A stretch of DNA of 22,278 nucleotides, taken from contig DAOUTY010000003.1 of the NCBI GenBank assembly GCA_030668425.1, positions 1 to 22,278 on the forward strand, written 5' to 3'. This document shows, in pieces, positions 16,337 through 22,278 of the stretch. The DNA comes from Chloroflexota bacterium. Its GTDB lineage: Bacteria > Chloroflexota > Dehalococcoidia > SZUA-161. The number at the start of each line of letters is the position of its first letter. Within the stretch, counting starts at the first letter, position 1. The position numbers were made by a program, and so were the translations under genes. The notes beneath the pieces are model-generated. The model did no database searches. It saw only the letters and a program-made list of their open reading frames with translations, and was not told where the DNA came from.

Positions 16337-16807
16337 CTACCACCTGTAGTGTACAAAGGCCTTGTTTGCCTCAGCCATCCGGTGGGTATCTTCCCGCTTT
16401 TTAATCGTGGCTCCCTGCCCCCGAAATGCATCCATAAACTCCGCTGCAAGCCTCTCCGCCATCGGTTTGCCCTTGCGCGCCCTAGCCGAAGCCAGTAACC
16501 AGCGCATCGCTAAGGTAAGACGACGCTCCCCCCTGATGTCTATAGGCACTTGATAGGTCGCGCCACCGACCCTGCGAGGTTTAACCTCAACCGCTGGGGT
16601 GACGTTCTTCAGTACCTGCTCGAAGACATCCATAGGGTTCTTCTTCAAATCCCTCTCAACTAAATCCAGTGCTTCGTAAACTATATGCTCTGCCTTGCTC
16701 TTCTTACCATCCAACATAACCTTGTGGATAAACCGAGCGAGATCCGTGCTATGATACTTGGCATCGGGAGTTATCGTTCTCTTAACCGCTCTGGCTCGTC
16801 TTGACAT
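16337..16807 (-). CDS. rpsG: 30S ribosomal protein S7
   Basis: Primary 16S rRNA-binding protein that nucleates the 30S head. From the ATG at 16807 it has 156 residues: MSRRARAVKRTITPDAKYHS, then VLKNVTPAVEVKPRRVGGAT, YQVPIDIRGERRLTLAMRWL and KREDTHRMAEANKAFVHYRW. A TTG nine codons upstream would extend it, but GGGGAGAGGAAG next to the ATG and the family length support the shorter form. In E. coli S7 represses its own operon by binding the rpsL-rpsG gap; here that gap carries a hairpin (16838-16864). Confidence 0.97.
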   Translation of the reverse strand: MSRRARAVKRTITPDAKYHSTDLARFIHKVMLDGKKSKAEHIVYEALDLVERDLKKNPMDVFEQVLKNVTPAVEVKPRRVGGATYQVPIDIRGERRLTLAMRWLLASARARKGKPMAERLAAEFMDAFRGQGATIKKREDTHRMAEANKAFVHYRW

Positions 16808-16837
16808 CTTCCTCTCCCCAAACCATCCTTTCAATCA

Positions 16838-16864
16838 AAGAGCTTCTAATAATTAGAAGCTCTT
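16838..16864 (-). promoter_or_regulatory. Perfect hairpin in the rpsL-rpsG intercistronic gap
   Basis: The minus-strand transcript would form a perfect 12-bp stem (AAGAGCTTCTAA with TTAGAAGCTCTT) closed by a 3-nt loop, 31 nt upstream of the rpsG start and 34 nt after the rpsL stop. Downstream it is followed by TTTGATTG rather than a solid U-tract, and the stem is AU-rich, so a full terminator is unlikely. It could be an RNA-processing site, an attenuator or an analogue of the S7 translational control site. The structure is seen; the role is inferred. Confidence 0.6.
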
Positions 16865-16898
16865 ACAGCCACCTATCACAAGCCTGAGGTTTGCTCAC

Positions 16899-17321
16899 CT
16901 AAAGCCCCGACTTGGGCCTCTTGGTGCCGTACAGACTGCGACCCTGCCGGCGCCCCTCGACGCCACCAGCATCCAGAGCACCACGGATGATGTGATATCG
17001 CACACCTGGAAGGTCTTTGACCCTTCCTCCTCGAATCAGCACCACCGAATGCTCCTGCAAGGTGTGTCCTTCCCCTGGTATATAGGCCGTCACTTCCATG
17101 CCATTTGTTAAACGTACTCGCGCGATCTTACGCAACGCGGAGTTCGGTTTCTTCGGTGTAACCGTCTTCACCTGAAGGCAAACTCCGCGTTTCTGAGGAG
17201 AGCCCTTGCCCTGTATAGTTGTACTTTTCAGGGTGTTATAGGTAAAGCGAAGGGCAGGCGCCTTGACTTTCTTCTTGATGCTCTTCCGCCCTTTTCTAAC
17301 TAGCTGATTTATTGTAGGCAA
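16899..17321 (-). CDS. rpsL: 30S ribosomal protein S12
   Basis: S12 is at the decoding centre and sets translational accuracy; it is the classical streptomycin-resistance locus. It has 140 residues. Conserved blocks are MPTINQLVRKGRKS, GSPQKRGVC, TPKKPNSALRKIARVRLTNG (55-74), GEGHTLQEHSVVLIRGGRVK and DLPGVRYHIIRGALD. K57/K58 and K102 occupy the usual streptomycin-contact positions. Residues about 27-39 form the extra segment seen in Gram-positive-type S12. The start is TTG at 17321, with GAGGAGG 5 nt away. It is the first gene of the superoperon. Confidence 0.97.
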   Translation of the reverse strand: MPTINQLVRKGRKSIKKKVKAPALRFTYNTLKSTTIQGKGSPQKRGVCLQVKTVTPKKPNSALRKIARVRLTNGMEVTAYIPGEGHTLQEHSVVLIRGGRVKDLPGVRYHIIRGALDAGGVEGRRQGRSLYGTKRPKSGL

Positions 17322-17359
17322 AGCCCCTCCTCACAAAATGCCCTAGGCACCAAAAGCTG

Positions 17360-17388
17360 AGTATACTAGAACCCTCAACCTATGTCAA
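17360..17388 (-). promoter_or_regulatory. Sigma-70-type promoter for the ribosomal superoperon
   Basis: On the minus strand, TTGACA (17383-17388) is separated by exactly 17 nt from TATACT (17360-17365), nearly the consensus. Transcription would start around 17353, giving a leader of only about 30 nt before the rpsL TTG. That is too short for a large leader regulator, so any ribosomal-protein feedback must act further inside the operon. Confidence 0.85.
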
Positions 17389-17413
17389 GCATAAATCAGT
17401 ATTGGTTAAGAGG

Positions 17414-17442
17414 TTGACACGAGACGGTTATTATGGTACATA
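17414..17442 (+). promoter_or_regulatory. Sigma-70-type promoter for recN
   Basis: On the plus strand, TTGACA (17414-17419) is followed after 17 nt by TACATA (17437-17442). The predicted start is near 17449, giving a leader of about 88 nt to the recN ATG. The -10 box overlaps the left edge of the 22-bp palindrome at 17439-17460. The promoter is divergent from the rpsL promoter, with about 25 nt between the two -35 boxes. Confidence 0.7.
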
Positions 17443-17460
17443 TGTTCTATAGAACATATG
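17439..17460. promoter_or_regulatory. 22-bp perfect palindrome, candidate LexA (SOS) operator
   Basis: Half-site CATATGTTCTA is followed directly by its exact reverse complement. The core reads TGTTC-TATA-GAACA. It covers the end of the -10 box and the predicted start site of recN, the classic place for a repressor. recN is an SOS gene in E. coli and B. subtilis. The core is the inverse arrangement of the Gram-positive GAAC-N4-GTTC box and, as I recall, matches the TGTTC-N4-GAACA motif reported for Verrucomicrobia LexA. No lexA gene is in the window, so the regulator is inferred. Confidence 0.6.
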
Positions 17461-17537
17461 CTCGCTGCACGAGGCGAATTACAGATTTAGCTTAAAACGG
17501 TGTAACTAATCATATAAGGAATGAGGAGGGCTTCGCC

Positions 17538-19268
17538 ATGCTGATTGAACTGTACATCAAGAATCTTGCAGTAATTGAAGAAACCAGGATCGCTTTGAAG
17601 CCAGGGCTGACCATCGTGAGCGGTGAAGAGGGCTCGGGCAAGTCGCTTCTCGTAGATGCGCTATGTCTACTGCTAGGGGGAAGAGCCTCAACCACATTGA
17701 TTCGCAGTGGAGCGTCTACCGCTTTCGTTGAAGGCATCTTCTGGGTTTCACCAGACTACAAGAGCCTGACAACAGCGCTCCAGGAAGCTGGCATTGAGAT
17801 TGAGCCCGATGGCACCCTAATCCTGTCACGGGAAGTGCAAGAGCAGGGCAGAAGCATCGCCAGAGCAAATGGCAAGGCAGTCCCCCTAACTCTACTCCGC
17901 GATCTGGGGCAGCGCCTGATGGACATCCACAGCCAGATGGAGCACCTCTCCCTGCTCAATCCACAGCATCAACTGTACATCTTAGACAGCTATGCTCACC
18001 TGCTCAAGGATCGCGATTACCTGGAGGGCAAGGTGGCAGAACTGAATAGTAAAGCTCAAAAGCTGACCGCGCTCACGGGGGAGAAGGCCCAAAGCCGATG
18101 TGAGTTGCTGGAGTACCAGATTTCCGAGATCGAAAGTGCGGATGTTCGGCCGGGGGAAGATGAGTCGCTTCAGCAAGAGCGACAGGTCTTGCAGCGTGCC
18201 CAAACTATCAAGGAGGAATGCTACGCCGCTTATGCGGCGCTTTATGCAGATGACCGATCCGCTACCAGCCTTGTGCATTACGCAGCGAGAGCTCTCCAGG
18301 GAACGGTCTCCATCGATCCCGCCCTGCAGCAGCAACTCAACACCCTGGAGTCTGCGATGGTTGAGCTGGAGCAGACGGCCCGAGAACTCCGGTGTTACGC
18401 CGATGCCCTGGCCTCCCGTTCGGACCGCCTTGAGCAGATTGAACAAAGGCTGGAGCTACTGCGTCACCTGAAAAGCAAGTATGGGCCAACCCTGGAGAAT
18501 GTTATTGAATTTGCAGACCGGGGCCGAGAGGAACTGGAGTCTATACAGGCACAGCAAGCACAACGATGCCACTTGGAAGAGGAGCAACGAATGTTGGAAA
18601 TAGAGGTGGCAGAGCATGCATTAGAATTGTCCAGGGCAAGGCAAGATTCAGCCCGAGGATTGACAGAGACTGTAAACGAGGAGCTTGCCGATCTCGGCAT
18701 GCCCTGGGCAAGGTTCGACATAAGCCTGAGGCAGGAAGAGCACAGCGATGGCTTGCCAACGCCACAGGGCAAGTACTCTTACAACCAGTATGGCATAGAC
18801 AGGATAGAGTTTCTGGCATCTACCAACCCCGGAGAGCCTCTTAAACCTCTCGCCGAAATCGCTTCAGGAGGCGAGACGTGCCGCTTTATGCTAGCCCTGA
18901 AGAGCAGCCTCCAGTCTACTGATCCAGTCCCTCTGCTAGTCTTCGACGAAATCGATATTGGGATCGGAGGACGTAGCGCTCATGCCGTAGGCAGGAGACT
19001 GGCAGCTTTGGCCTGCAGCCGTCAGGTCGTCTGCATAACACACTTACCTCAGATCGCCTGCTTTGGCCAGAACCACTACCGGGTATTAAAGGAGGTCGTT
19101 TCTGGACGAGCTGTTACTCGCATTGAGTGCTTAGAGGAAAGGCCTAGGGTGGAGGAACTAGCAGTAATGCTAGGTAGTAAGGGGGACGGTCACATGCTGC
19201 AAAGCGCTGAAGAACTCTTGCGACGAGCAAAAGAAGAGGAAAGGGAACGCGTAGCTATCAGGGTATAA
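17538..19268 (+). CDS. recN: DNA repair ATPase RecN
   Basis: SMC-like ABC ATPase that acts early in recombinational repair of double-strand breaks. It has 576 residues, near the usual 550-570. The Walker A motif is GEEGSGKS (29-36), near a hydrophobic N-terminus that begins MLIELYIKNLAVIEE. The motif DIHSQMEHLSLLNPQHQLYI (129-148) matches the family's DIHGQHEH block. A helical, Glu/Gln-rich coiled coil runs from about 150 to 385. The ABC signature is ASGGETCRF (442-450), Walker B is LLVFDEIDIGIGG (466-478) and the switch region CITHLPQIA (499-507). Walker A (usually GETGAGKS) and the signature (usually LSGGELSR) both differ slightly from consensus. GAGGAGG lies 8 nt before the ATG. It stands alone, divergent from rpsL and convergent with the gene at 19319-19585. 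Confidence 0.95.
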   Translation: MLIELYIKNLAVIEETRIALKPGLTIVSGEEGSGKSLLVDALCLLLGGRASTTLIRSGASTAFVEGIFWVSPDYKSLTTALQEAGIEIEPDGTLILSREVQEQGRSIARANGKAVPLTLLRDLGQRLMDIHSQMEHLSLLNPQHQLYILDSYAHLLKDRDYLEGKVAELNSKAQKLTALTGEKAQSRCELLEYQISEIESADVRPGEDESLQQERQVLQRAQTIKEECYAAYAALYADDRSATSLVHYAARALQGTVSIDPALQQQLNTLESAMVELEQTARELRCYADALASRSDRLEQIEQRLELLRHLKSKYGPTLENVIEFADRGREELESIQAQQAQRCHLEEEQRMLEIEVAEHALELSRARQDSARGLTETVNEELADLGMPWARFDISLRQEEHSDGLPTPQGKYSYNQYGIDRIEFLASTNPGEPLKPLAEIASGGETCRFMLALKSSLQSTDPVPLLVFDEIDIGIGGRSAHAVGRRLAALACSRQVVCITHLPQIACFGQNHYRVLKEVVSGRAVTRIECLEERPRVEELAVMLGSKGDGHMLQSAEELLRRAKEEERERVAIRV

Positions 19269-19318
19269 CGCTACTGAGGTACCACTGGAACGCCAGCTTG
19301 GGCTGAGGCAGTCTATTG

Positions 19319-19585
19319 TCATCTATTTGTTCTGTGCAGTTCGAAAACAACGGGATTTGCTGAGTCGGGACAGGCTACAGTGGCCTTATCAGGGTCATCC
19401 TCCCAAGGGAAAAAGCCACCGAACTGTAACACTGAGGCAAAAGGAAAGACAGCATGAAACGCCCATGAACACATCCCAGCCGGTGTGCAATCGCCAACAG
19501 GGAACTCGTCTCCAACTCTGTGCCCAGCCTCACAACTTCCCTTCTGACTCACTACTCTTGCTACCACCTCACATCGTTCTGCCAT
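19319..19585 (-). CDS. TIGR04076-like small conserved protein
   Basis: Protein of 88 residues without an assigned function. It closely resembles, as far as I can recall, the TIGR04076 family: a short N-terminal strand region, VGDEFPVGDCTPAGMCSWAF (24-43), then FPFASVLQFGGFFPWEDDPD (47-66), and KATVACPDSANPVVFELHR near the end. Six cysteines or histidines could bind metal or form a redox site (C5, C18, H22, C33, C39, C72). GGAGG lies 7 nt upstream of the ATG. It is 16 nt after the DUF2007-like gene and probably cotranscribed with it; its 3' end faces recN across a 50-nt convergent gap with no clear terminator. Confidence 0.85.
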   Translation of the reverse strand: MAERCEVVARVVSQKGSCEAGHRVGDEFPVGDCTPAGMCSWAFHAVFPFASVLQFGGFFPWEDDPDKATVACPDSANPVVFELHRTNR

Positions 19586-19601
19586 CTCTTTACCTCCCCC
19601 A

Positions 19602-19844
19602 TTATTCGTCAGCTTGATCGATCTCCCTGGGTTCGATTACACGCTTCGCTTCTTCAGCAAGATCCTGCGGCACCAGTACTTTAACCGCTCCCAAACCATC
19701 CACAGTCAGGCCGAATACTCTGCTTGCACTTTCATACTTAAGCAGAACCGGAATTCCCTCGCTCTCCAGATGCGACTTTATCACGCTGGCCTGAAGCTCA
19801 CCCTGAACTGTGCAGATCACCACAAAATCTGATTTTTTAGTCAT
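19602..19844 (-). CDS. DUF2007-like small protein
   Basis: Protein of 80 residues. The layout FVVICTVQGELQASVIKSHL, ESEGIPVLLKYE and LGAVKVLVPQDLAEEAKRVI (about 51-70) matches the DUF2007 family, sometimes described as putative signal-transducing or GlnB-like small alpha/beta proteins. There is no known reaction. The ATG at 19844 has AGGTGAT a few bases upstream. It is the first gene of a two-gene unit with the TIGR04076-like gene. The function is not known, and the family call rests on pattern memory only. Confidence 0.8.
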   Translation of the reverse strand: MTKKSDFVVICTVQGELQASVIKSHLESEGIPVLLKYESASRVFGLTVDGLGAVKVLVPQDLAEEAKRVIEPREIDQADE

Positions 19845-20339
19845 GGCATCACCTGCTTTCCATCTCTTGCAATCCGAAAACGTTATGTCAACCTAGCGAG
19901 TCTAGGTAATTCGACAAGGCTCACCAACAACCAGTAGCCATCAACAGCCCAGAGGATACCAACCCCCCAGGTGTTCAGTTATGGTCCCGTTTCTGGTATC
20001 ATATACACTGCAGGCGAATCCAACGAACAGCATCGAGTTTGCCAAGTGCTACCGAAACCGCTCAGCAATACAGCACCGCATATTGAAACACGACCAGTCA
20101 GGAGCCAAAAGATGATATGGGGTAAATTATTGGGCCGTGCTTCATGGTTTCTTCTAAGCCGGGTCGCTCTGCTCGGTATTTGCGTAGCTATTCCGGTTGG
20201 TTTGGGCTGGGCTTTAGGCTGGTTTTGCAGCTGATTCCGAGGACAGGCGGACGACCGAACGTTGTGAGACTTCCCACAAGTATTGGGGCAAAATCACGAA
20301 GATTTTCTTATCCTGAGAGCCACATCCCTACCGATGTTC
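19845..20339. other. 495-nt intergenic region between DUF2007-like and SRPBCC genes
   Basis: No convincing long gene is present. It holds a TTGACA on the minus strand (19886-19891) without a good -10 partner, a 6-bp inverted repeat ACCTAG-N5-CTAGGT (19891-19907), a possible plus-strand 40-residue ORF (20112-20234) and otherwise unremarkable sequence. The promoter of the DUF2007-like pair is expected in the left part, but I cannot place it with confidence. Confidence 0.5.
20112..20234 (+). CDS. Possible 40-residue single-pass membrane peptide
   Basis: Short ORF beginning MIWGKLLGRASWFLLSRVAL and ending GLGWALGWFCS. It has AGGAG 7 nt before its ATG. The sequence is basic at the N-terminus, followed by a hydrophobic stretch of about 25 residues rich in Leu, Val, Gly and Trp, compatible with one membrane helix oriented N-in. 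It is the only plus-strand candidate between recN and the right edge. The same frame stays open upstream, but that part looks non-coding. No family is recognised; it may be a chance ORF. Confidence 0.3.
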   Translation: MIWGKLLGRASWFLLSRVALLGICVAIPVGLGWALGWFCS

Positions 20340-20759
20340 CTAATCTTCCAAACCCTCGATCTTCCTCTTCGCTGCCTGCACAATCTCCTCTGACAGCCTT
20401 TGACCGCCGCGTCTAACCAGAAAGGCCAATGGCCCCTTGACCTCACCCCCAGCAGTAAGCTTCGTTCCCTGCTCTATGCGTTCAAAAGTATAGTAGCGTG
20501 TCATCCGAGTGCCAAGAACTCTTCCTTGCATAACACCACGTTGTCCAGGGATAAATTCGGTTATTGTCATCAACAACTTTACCGTGACGCCAGACTTCGC
20601 CGTAACACGAATCCGGGAGCCTTCTTTCAGAGGACCTTCAGAAACCTTCTCAATCTTCTTTATCGACGGTATCCACAGAGGCCAGTCCTCTAGGTTGTCA
20701 ACCAGCGCAAAGACCTTCTCCGGAGGTGTATTGATCACTATACTGCTACTAAACCTCAT
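20340..20759 (-). CDS. SRPBCC-fold protein (polyketide cyclase/CoxG-like)
   Basis: Protein of 139 residues starting MRFSSSIVINTPPEKVFALV. It shows the SRPBCC (START-like) signature: an N-terminal strand, then TPPEKVFALVDNLEDWPLWI with the conserved W-P pair, the central strands GSRIRVTAKSG and KLLMTITEFIPGQRG, the segment YTFERIEQGTKLTAGGEVKG, and a C-terminal helix (SEEIVQAAKRKIEGLE) that closes the ligand cavity. The ligand is unknown. The ATG at 20759 has AAGG upstream; an in-frame TTG ten codons earlier is less likely. It follows the AOR-family gene by 91 nt on the same strand and may be cotranscribed. Confidence 0.85.
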   Translation of the reverse strand: MRFSSSIVINTPPEKVFALVDNLEDWPLWIPSIKKIEKVSEGPLKEGSRIRVTAKSGVTVKLLMTITEFIPGQRGVMQGRVLGTRMTRYYTFERIEQGTKLTAGGEVKGPLAFLVRRGGQRLSEEIVQAAKRKIEGLED

Positions 20760-20850
20760 CCTCAGCCTTCTCCACAGATTTCCCGACAACTCTCCAAGAG
20801 ACCATCAACCATACGCACGAGAAATTAGGGTTGCGATTTAACGACTATCT

Positions 20851-22278
20851 CTAGCGCCGGAATCCGGCAACGTCTTTATCAACCTTCTCAATCCCAAATT
20901 TGGCAAGAGTTGCCCGAGCAGGTATGCCATTGCGGTCCCACCCTCTGGCATCATAGTATTCGTCTATGATAGTATCCGGCTTTCTTATCACCTCGCCGTC
21001 GCGAACCCCACCTTTCAAGGGCTCGGTGTACATTCTCTTAGGTAGGATATCATCCTTTCGTGTGAACCCTTCCCGGATGTTGAAACACCGCTCCAGATTG
21101 TATACCTTCTCAGCCACATGCCAGAGATAGTCTTCACTTCCGAACGCAGGCTCCCCCAGCGCTGCCGTCAGCATCTTCGCCACAAGCTCCAGGCCGAAAC
21201 ATTCCAAGTTATTGCCCGGGAATGTACAAGCGTGTACCAACTCAAGCGCAGCCGTATAGTCCTGGTTGTATCTCACGACATCCCCTTTGTCTTCATCGGC
21301 AGCCGGGTCTAGAAGCCTTGGCCTCGGGTTGCCCAGCTCTTGTTGGGCGTAGCCGTAGCAGTGGTTTGCTCCCACGTTGCTTAAAGCGTAGTTCATACCA
21401 ATCGCTTTCAGCGCGCGTGGCTCATATCCAGGCATCTCCTGACCCTTGACATGCATGGCATATTCCTCGGACCCTTTGCCGATGCGTTCAGCCGCTCGCT
21501 TTACTCCCTCTGCGAGGATATCGCCCAATCCTTCACGACTGCCGATCTTCTCAATAAGTTTTAGCATGGGCTCGGGGTCTCCGTAGTCAAGAACCAAACC
21601 ATCCGTATCCTTGGTGGTCAGGATGCCCTTCTCGAACAGCTCGTAGGCAAAGCCGATGGAATTACCGGTGCTGATAGTATCAAGGCCCAGTTCATAGCAC
21701 AAATTGTCAGCAACCACCGTCGCACCCAGATCGGTACACCCCGTGGGTCCAGAGAAGGCCCATATCGTTTCGAAATGCGGGCCCTCGCTGGTGGCTCCCG
21801 CATACGGGCCGTTGGGAACCTTCCGCACCTTCCCGCACTTAAGCATGCAGGCATAGCAGCCAGTGTGTTTCTGCGTGATCGCGGCATATTGCGTAAATGA
21901 GAGCTTCTCCCATCCCTCAAGAACCGCCGTGCGGAAATTAAGTACTGGAAAAGAGCCGAGGCCAAAACCGGGAAAGTCCACGCCCATAGGAGTCCCATAG
22001 TCACGGAATGTCTCGAATCCCAGCGACTCTTTATAGCCCTTCACCTGCTGCCGCACCAGTTTCTTGAACTCCGTCGGATTCGCCATGGTTTCACTTCGGT
22101 CGGCCTCAATCACCACAGCCTTCAGATTCTTGGAAGCCATTACAGTTCCGGTACCGCCGCGTCCGGCTGCACGATGACCACTGAATATGGGGGCGTAACG
22201 GACCAGCTTCTCGGCAGCAGGGCCAACGCAGACCATCCGCGCTTTAGCACCGTATTCCTTTTTCAGATATGCCTGGGC
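20851..22278 (-). CDS. Aldehyde:ferredoxin oxidoreductase family tungstoenzyme (5' end outside window)
   Basis: The C-terminal 475 codons of an AOR-family enzyme (whole proteins are about 600 residues); the N-terminal part lies beyond the right edge. These enzymes oxidise aldehydes to carboxylic acids with ferredoxin, using a tungsten bis-pterin cofactor and one [4Fe-4S] cluster. Seen: the conserved AAGRGGTGTVMASKNLKAVV near the visible start, the cluster motif C-x2-C-x3-C in HTGCYACMLKC, the pterin-binding block LCYELGLDTISTGNSIGFAY, and a later HACTFPGNN that may give the fourth cluster cysteine. The visible frame is open to the edge. Substrate cannot be told from sequence; relatives include enzymes acting on many aldehydes and the BamB type. 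It signals an anaerobic lifestyle. Confidence 0.93.
   Translation of the reverse strand, partial: AQAYLKKEYGAKARMVCVGPAAEKLVRYAPIFSGHRAAGRGGTGTVMASKNLKAVVIEADRSETMANPTEFKKLVRQQVKGYKESLGFETFRDYGTPMGVDFPGFGLGSFPVLNFRTAVLEGWEKLSFTQYAAITQKHTGCYACMLKCGKVRKVPNGPYAGATSEGPHFETIWAFSGPTGCTDLGATVVADNLCYELGLDTISTGNSIGFAYELFEKGILTTKDTDGLVLDYGDPEPMLKLIEKIGSREGLGDILAEGVKRAAERIGKGSEEYAMHVKGQEMPGYEPRALKAIGMNYALSNVGANHCYGYAQQELGNPRPRLLDPAADEDKGDVVRYNQDYTAALELVHACTFPGNNLECFGLELVAKMLTAALGEPAFGSEDYLWHVAEKVYNLERCFNIREGFTRKDDILPKRMYTEPLKGGVRDGEVIRKPDTIIDEYYDARGWDRNGIPARATLAKFGIEKVDKDVAGFRR

Noticed and set aside
16838..16864. Reading the rpsL-rpsG hairpin as a rho-independent terminator
   Set aside because: The stem is AU-rich and is followed by TTTGATTG rather than a U-run, and essential genes of the same operon lie downstream.
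19269..19318. Terminator in the convergent gap after recN
   Set aside because: Only 4-bp stems are visible and there is no T-run; nothing supports a terminator call.
19886..19907. TTGACA on the minus strand with an adjacent 6-bp inverted repeat, as promoter plus operator for the DUF2007-like gene
   Set aside because: The hexamer 17 nt downstream is AAGAGA, a poor -10, and the repeat is short enough to occur by chance.
19971..20111. Upstream part of the plus-strand frame that leads into the 40-residue peptide
   Set aside because: It has no ribosome binding site and its composition is not protein-like; the only supported start is the ATG at 20112.
1..22278. CRISPR arrays, tRNA or rRNA genes, insertion sequences or prophage genes
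   Set aside because: No repeat-spacer pattern, cloverleaf, transposase or phage-like product was seen; the window is core genome plus a few metabolic or unknown genes.

Overview
The window comes from a bacterial chromosome with a moderate to slightly high GC content. It is dominated by one long, tightly packed minus-strand ribosomal protein superoperon. The zinc-ribbon variants (S4, S14 type Z, L24, L36), the short RecN and the tungsten-type aldehyde:ferredoxin oxidoreductase family gene suggest an anaerobic bacterium, most plausibly a Chloroflexota (Dehalococcoidia-like) lineage. That placement is inference from the look of the proteins; no search was run.

Region 1 (1 to about 17,390, minus strand). 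Thirty-three genes run without a break in the order rpsL, rpsG, fusA, rpsJ, rplC, rplD, rplW, rplB, rpsS, rplV, rpsC, rplP, rpmC, rpsQ, rplN, rplX, rplE, rpsN, rpsH, rplF, rplR, rpsE, rpmD, rplO, secY, adk, map, infA, rpmJ, rpsM, rpsK, rpsD, rpoA. rpoA is cut by the left edge. This fuses the classical str, S10, spc and alpha operons, with no tuf gene between fusA and rpsJ. Gaps are mostly under 40 nt and several genes overlap. One strong sigma-70-type promoter (TTGACA, 17 nt, TATACT) sits just upstream of rpsL. The only intercistronic gap in the superoperon with an obvious secondary structure is rpsL-rpsG, which holds a perfect 12-bp-stem hairpin.

Region 2 (about 17,390 to 19,268, plus strand). 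A divergent promoter drives recN, a DNA-repair SMC-like ATPase. A perfect 22-bp palindrome covers the -10 box and start point of this promoter. Its core, TGTTC-N4-GAACA, looks like a LexA (SOS) operator.

Region 3 (19,319 to 22,278, minus strand). Four minus-strand genes follow: the C-terminal three quarters of an aldehyde:ferredoxin oxidoreductase family enzyme (cut by the right edge), an SRPBCC-fold protein, a small DUF2007-like protein and a small TIGR04076-like protein. The last two form a tight pair. A 495-nt gap between the SRPBCC and DUF2007-like genes holds only a possible 40-residue membrane peptide on the plus strand.

Most of the window is ordinary core genome. The points most worth a second look are the recN palindrome, the rpsL-rpsG hairpin, the number of non-ATG starts in highly expressed genes, and the small genes on the right.
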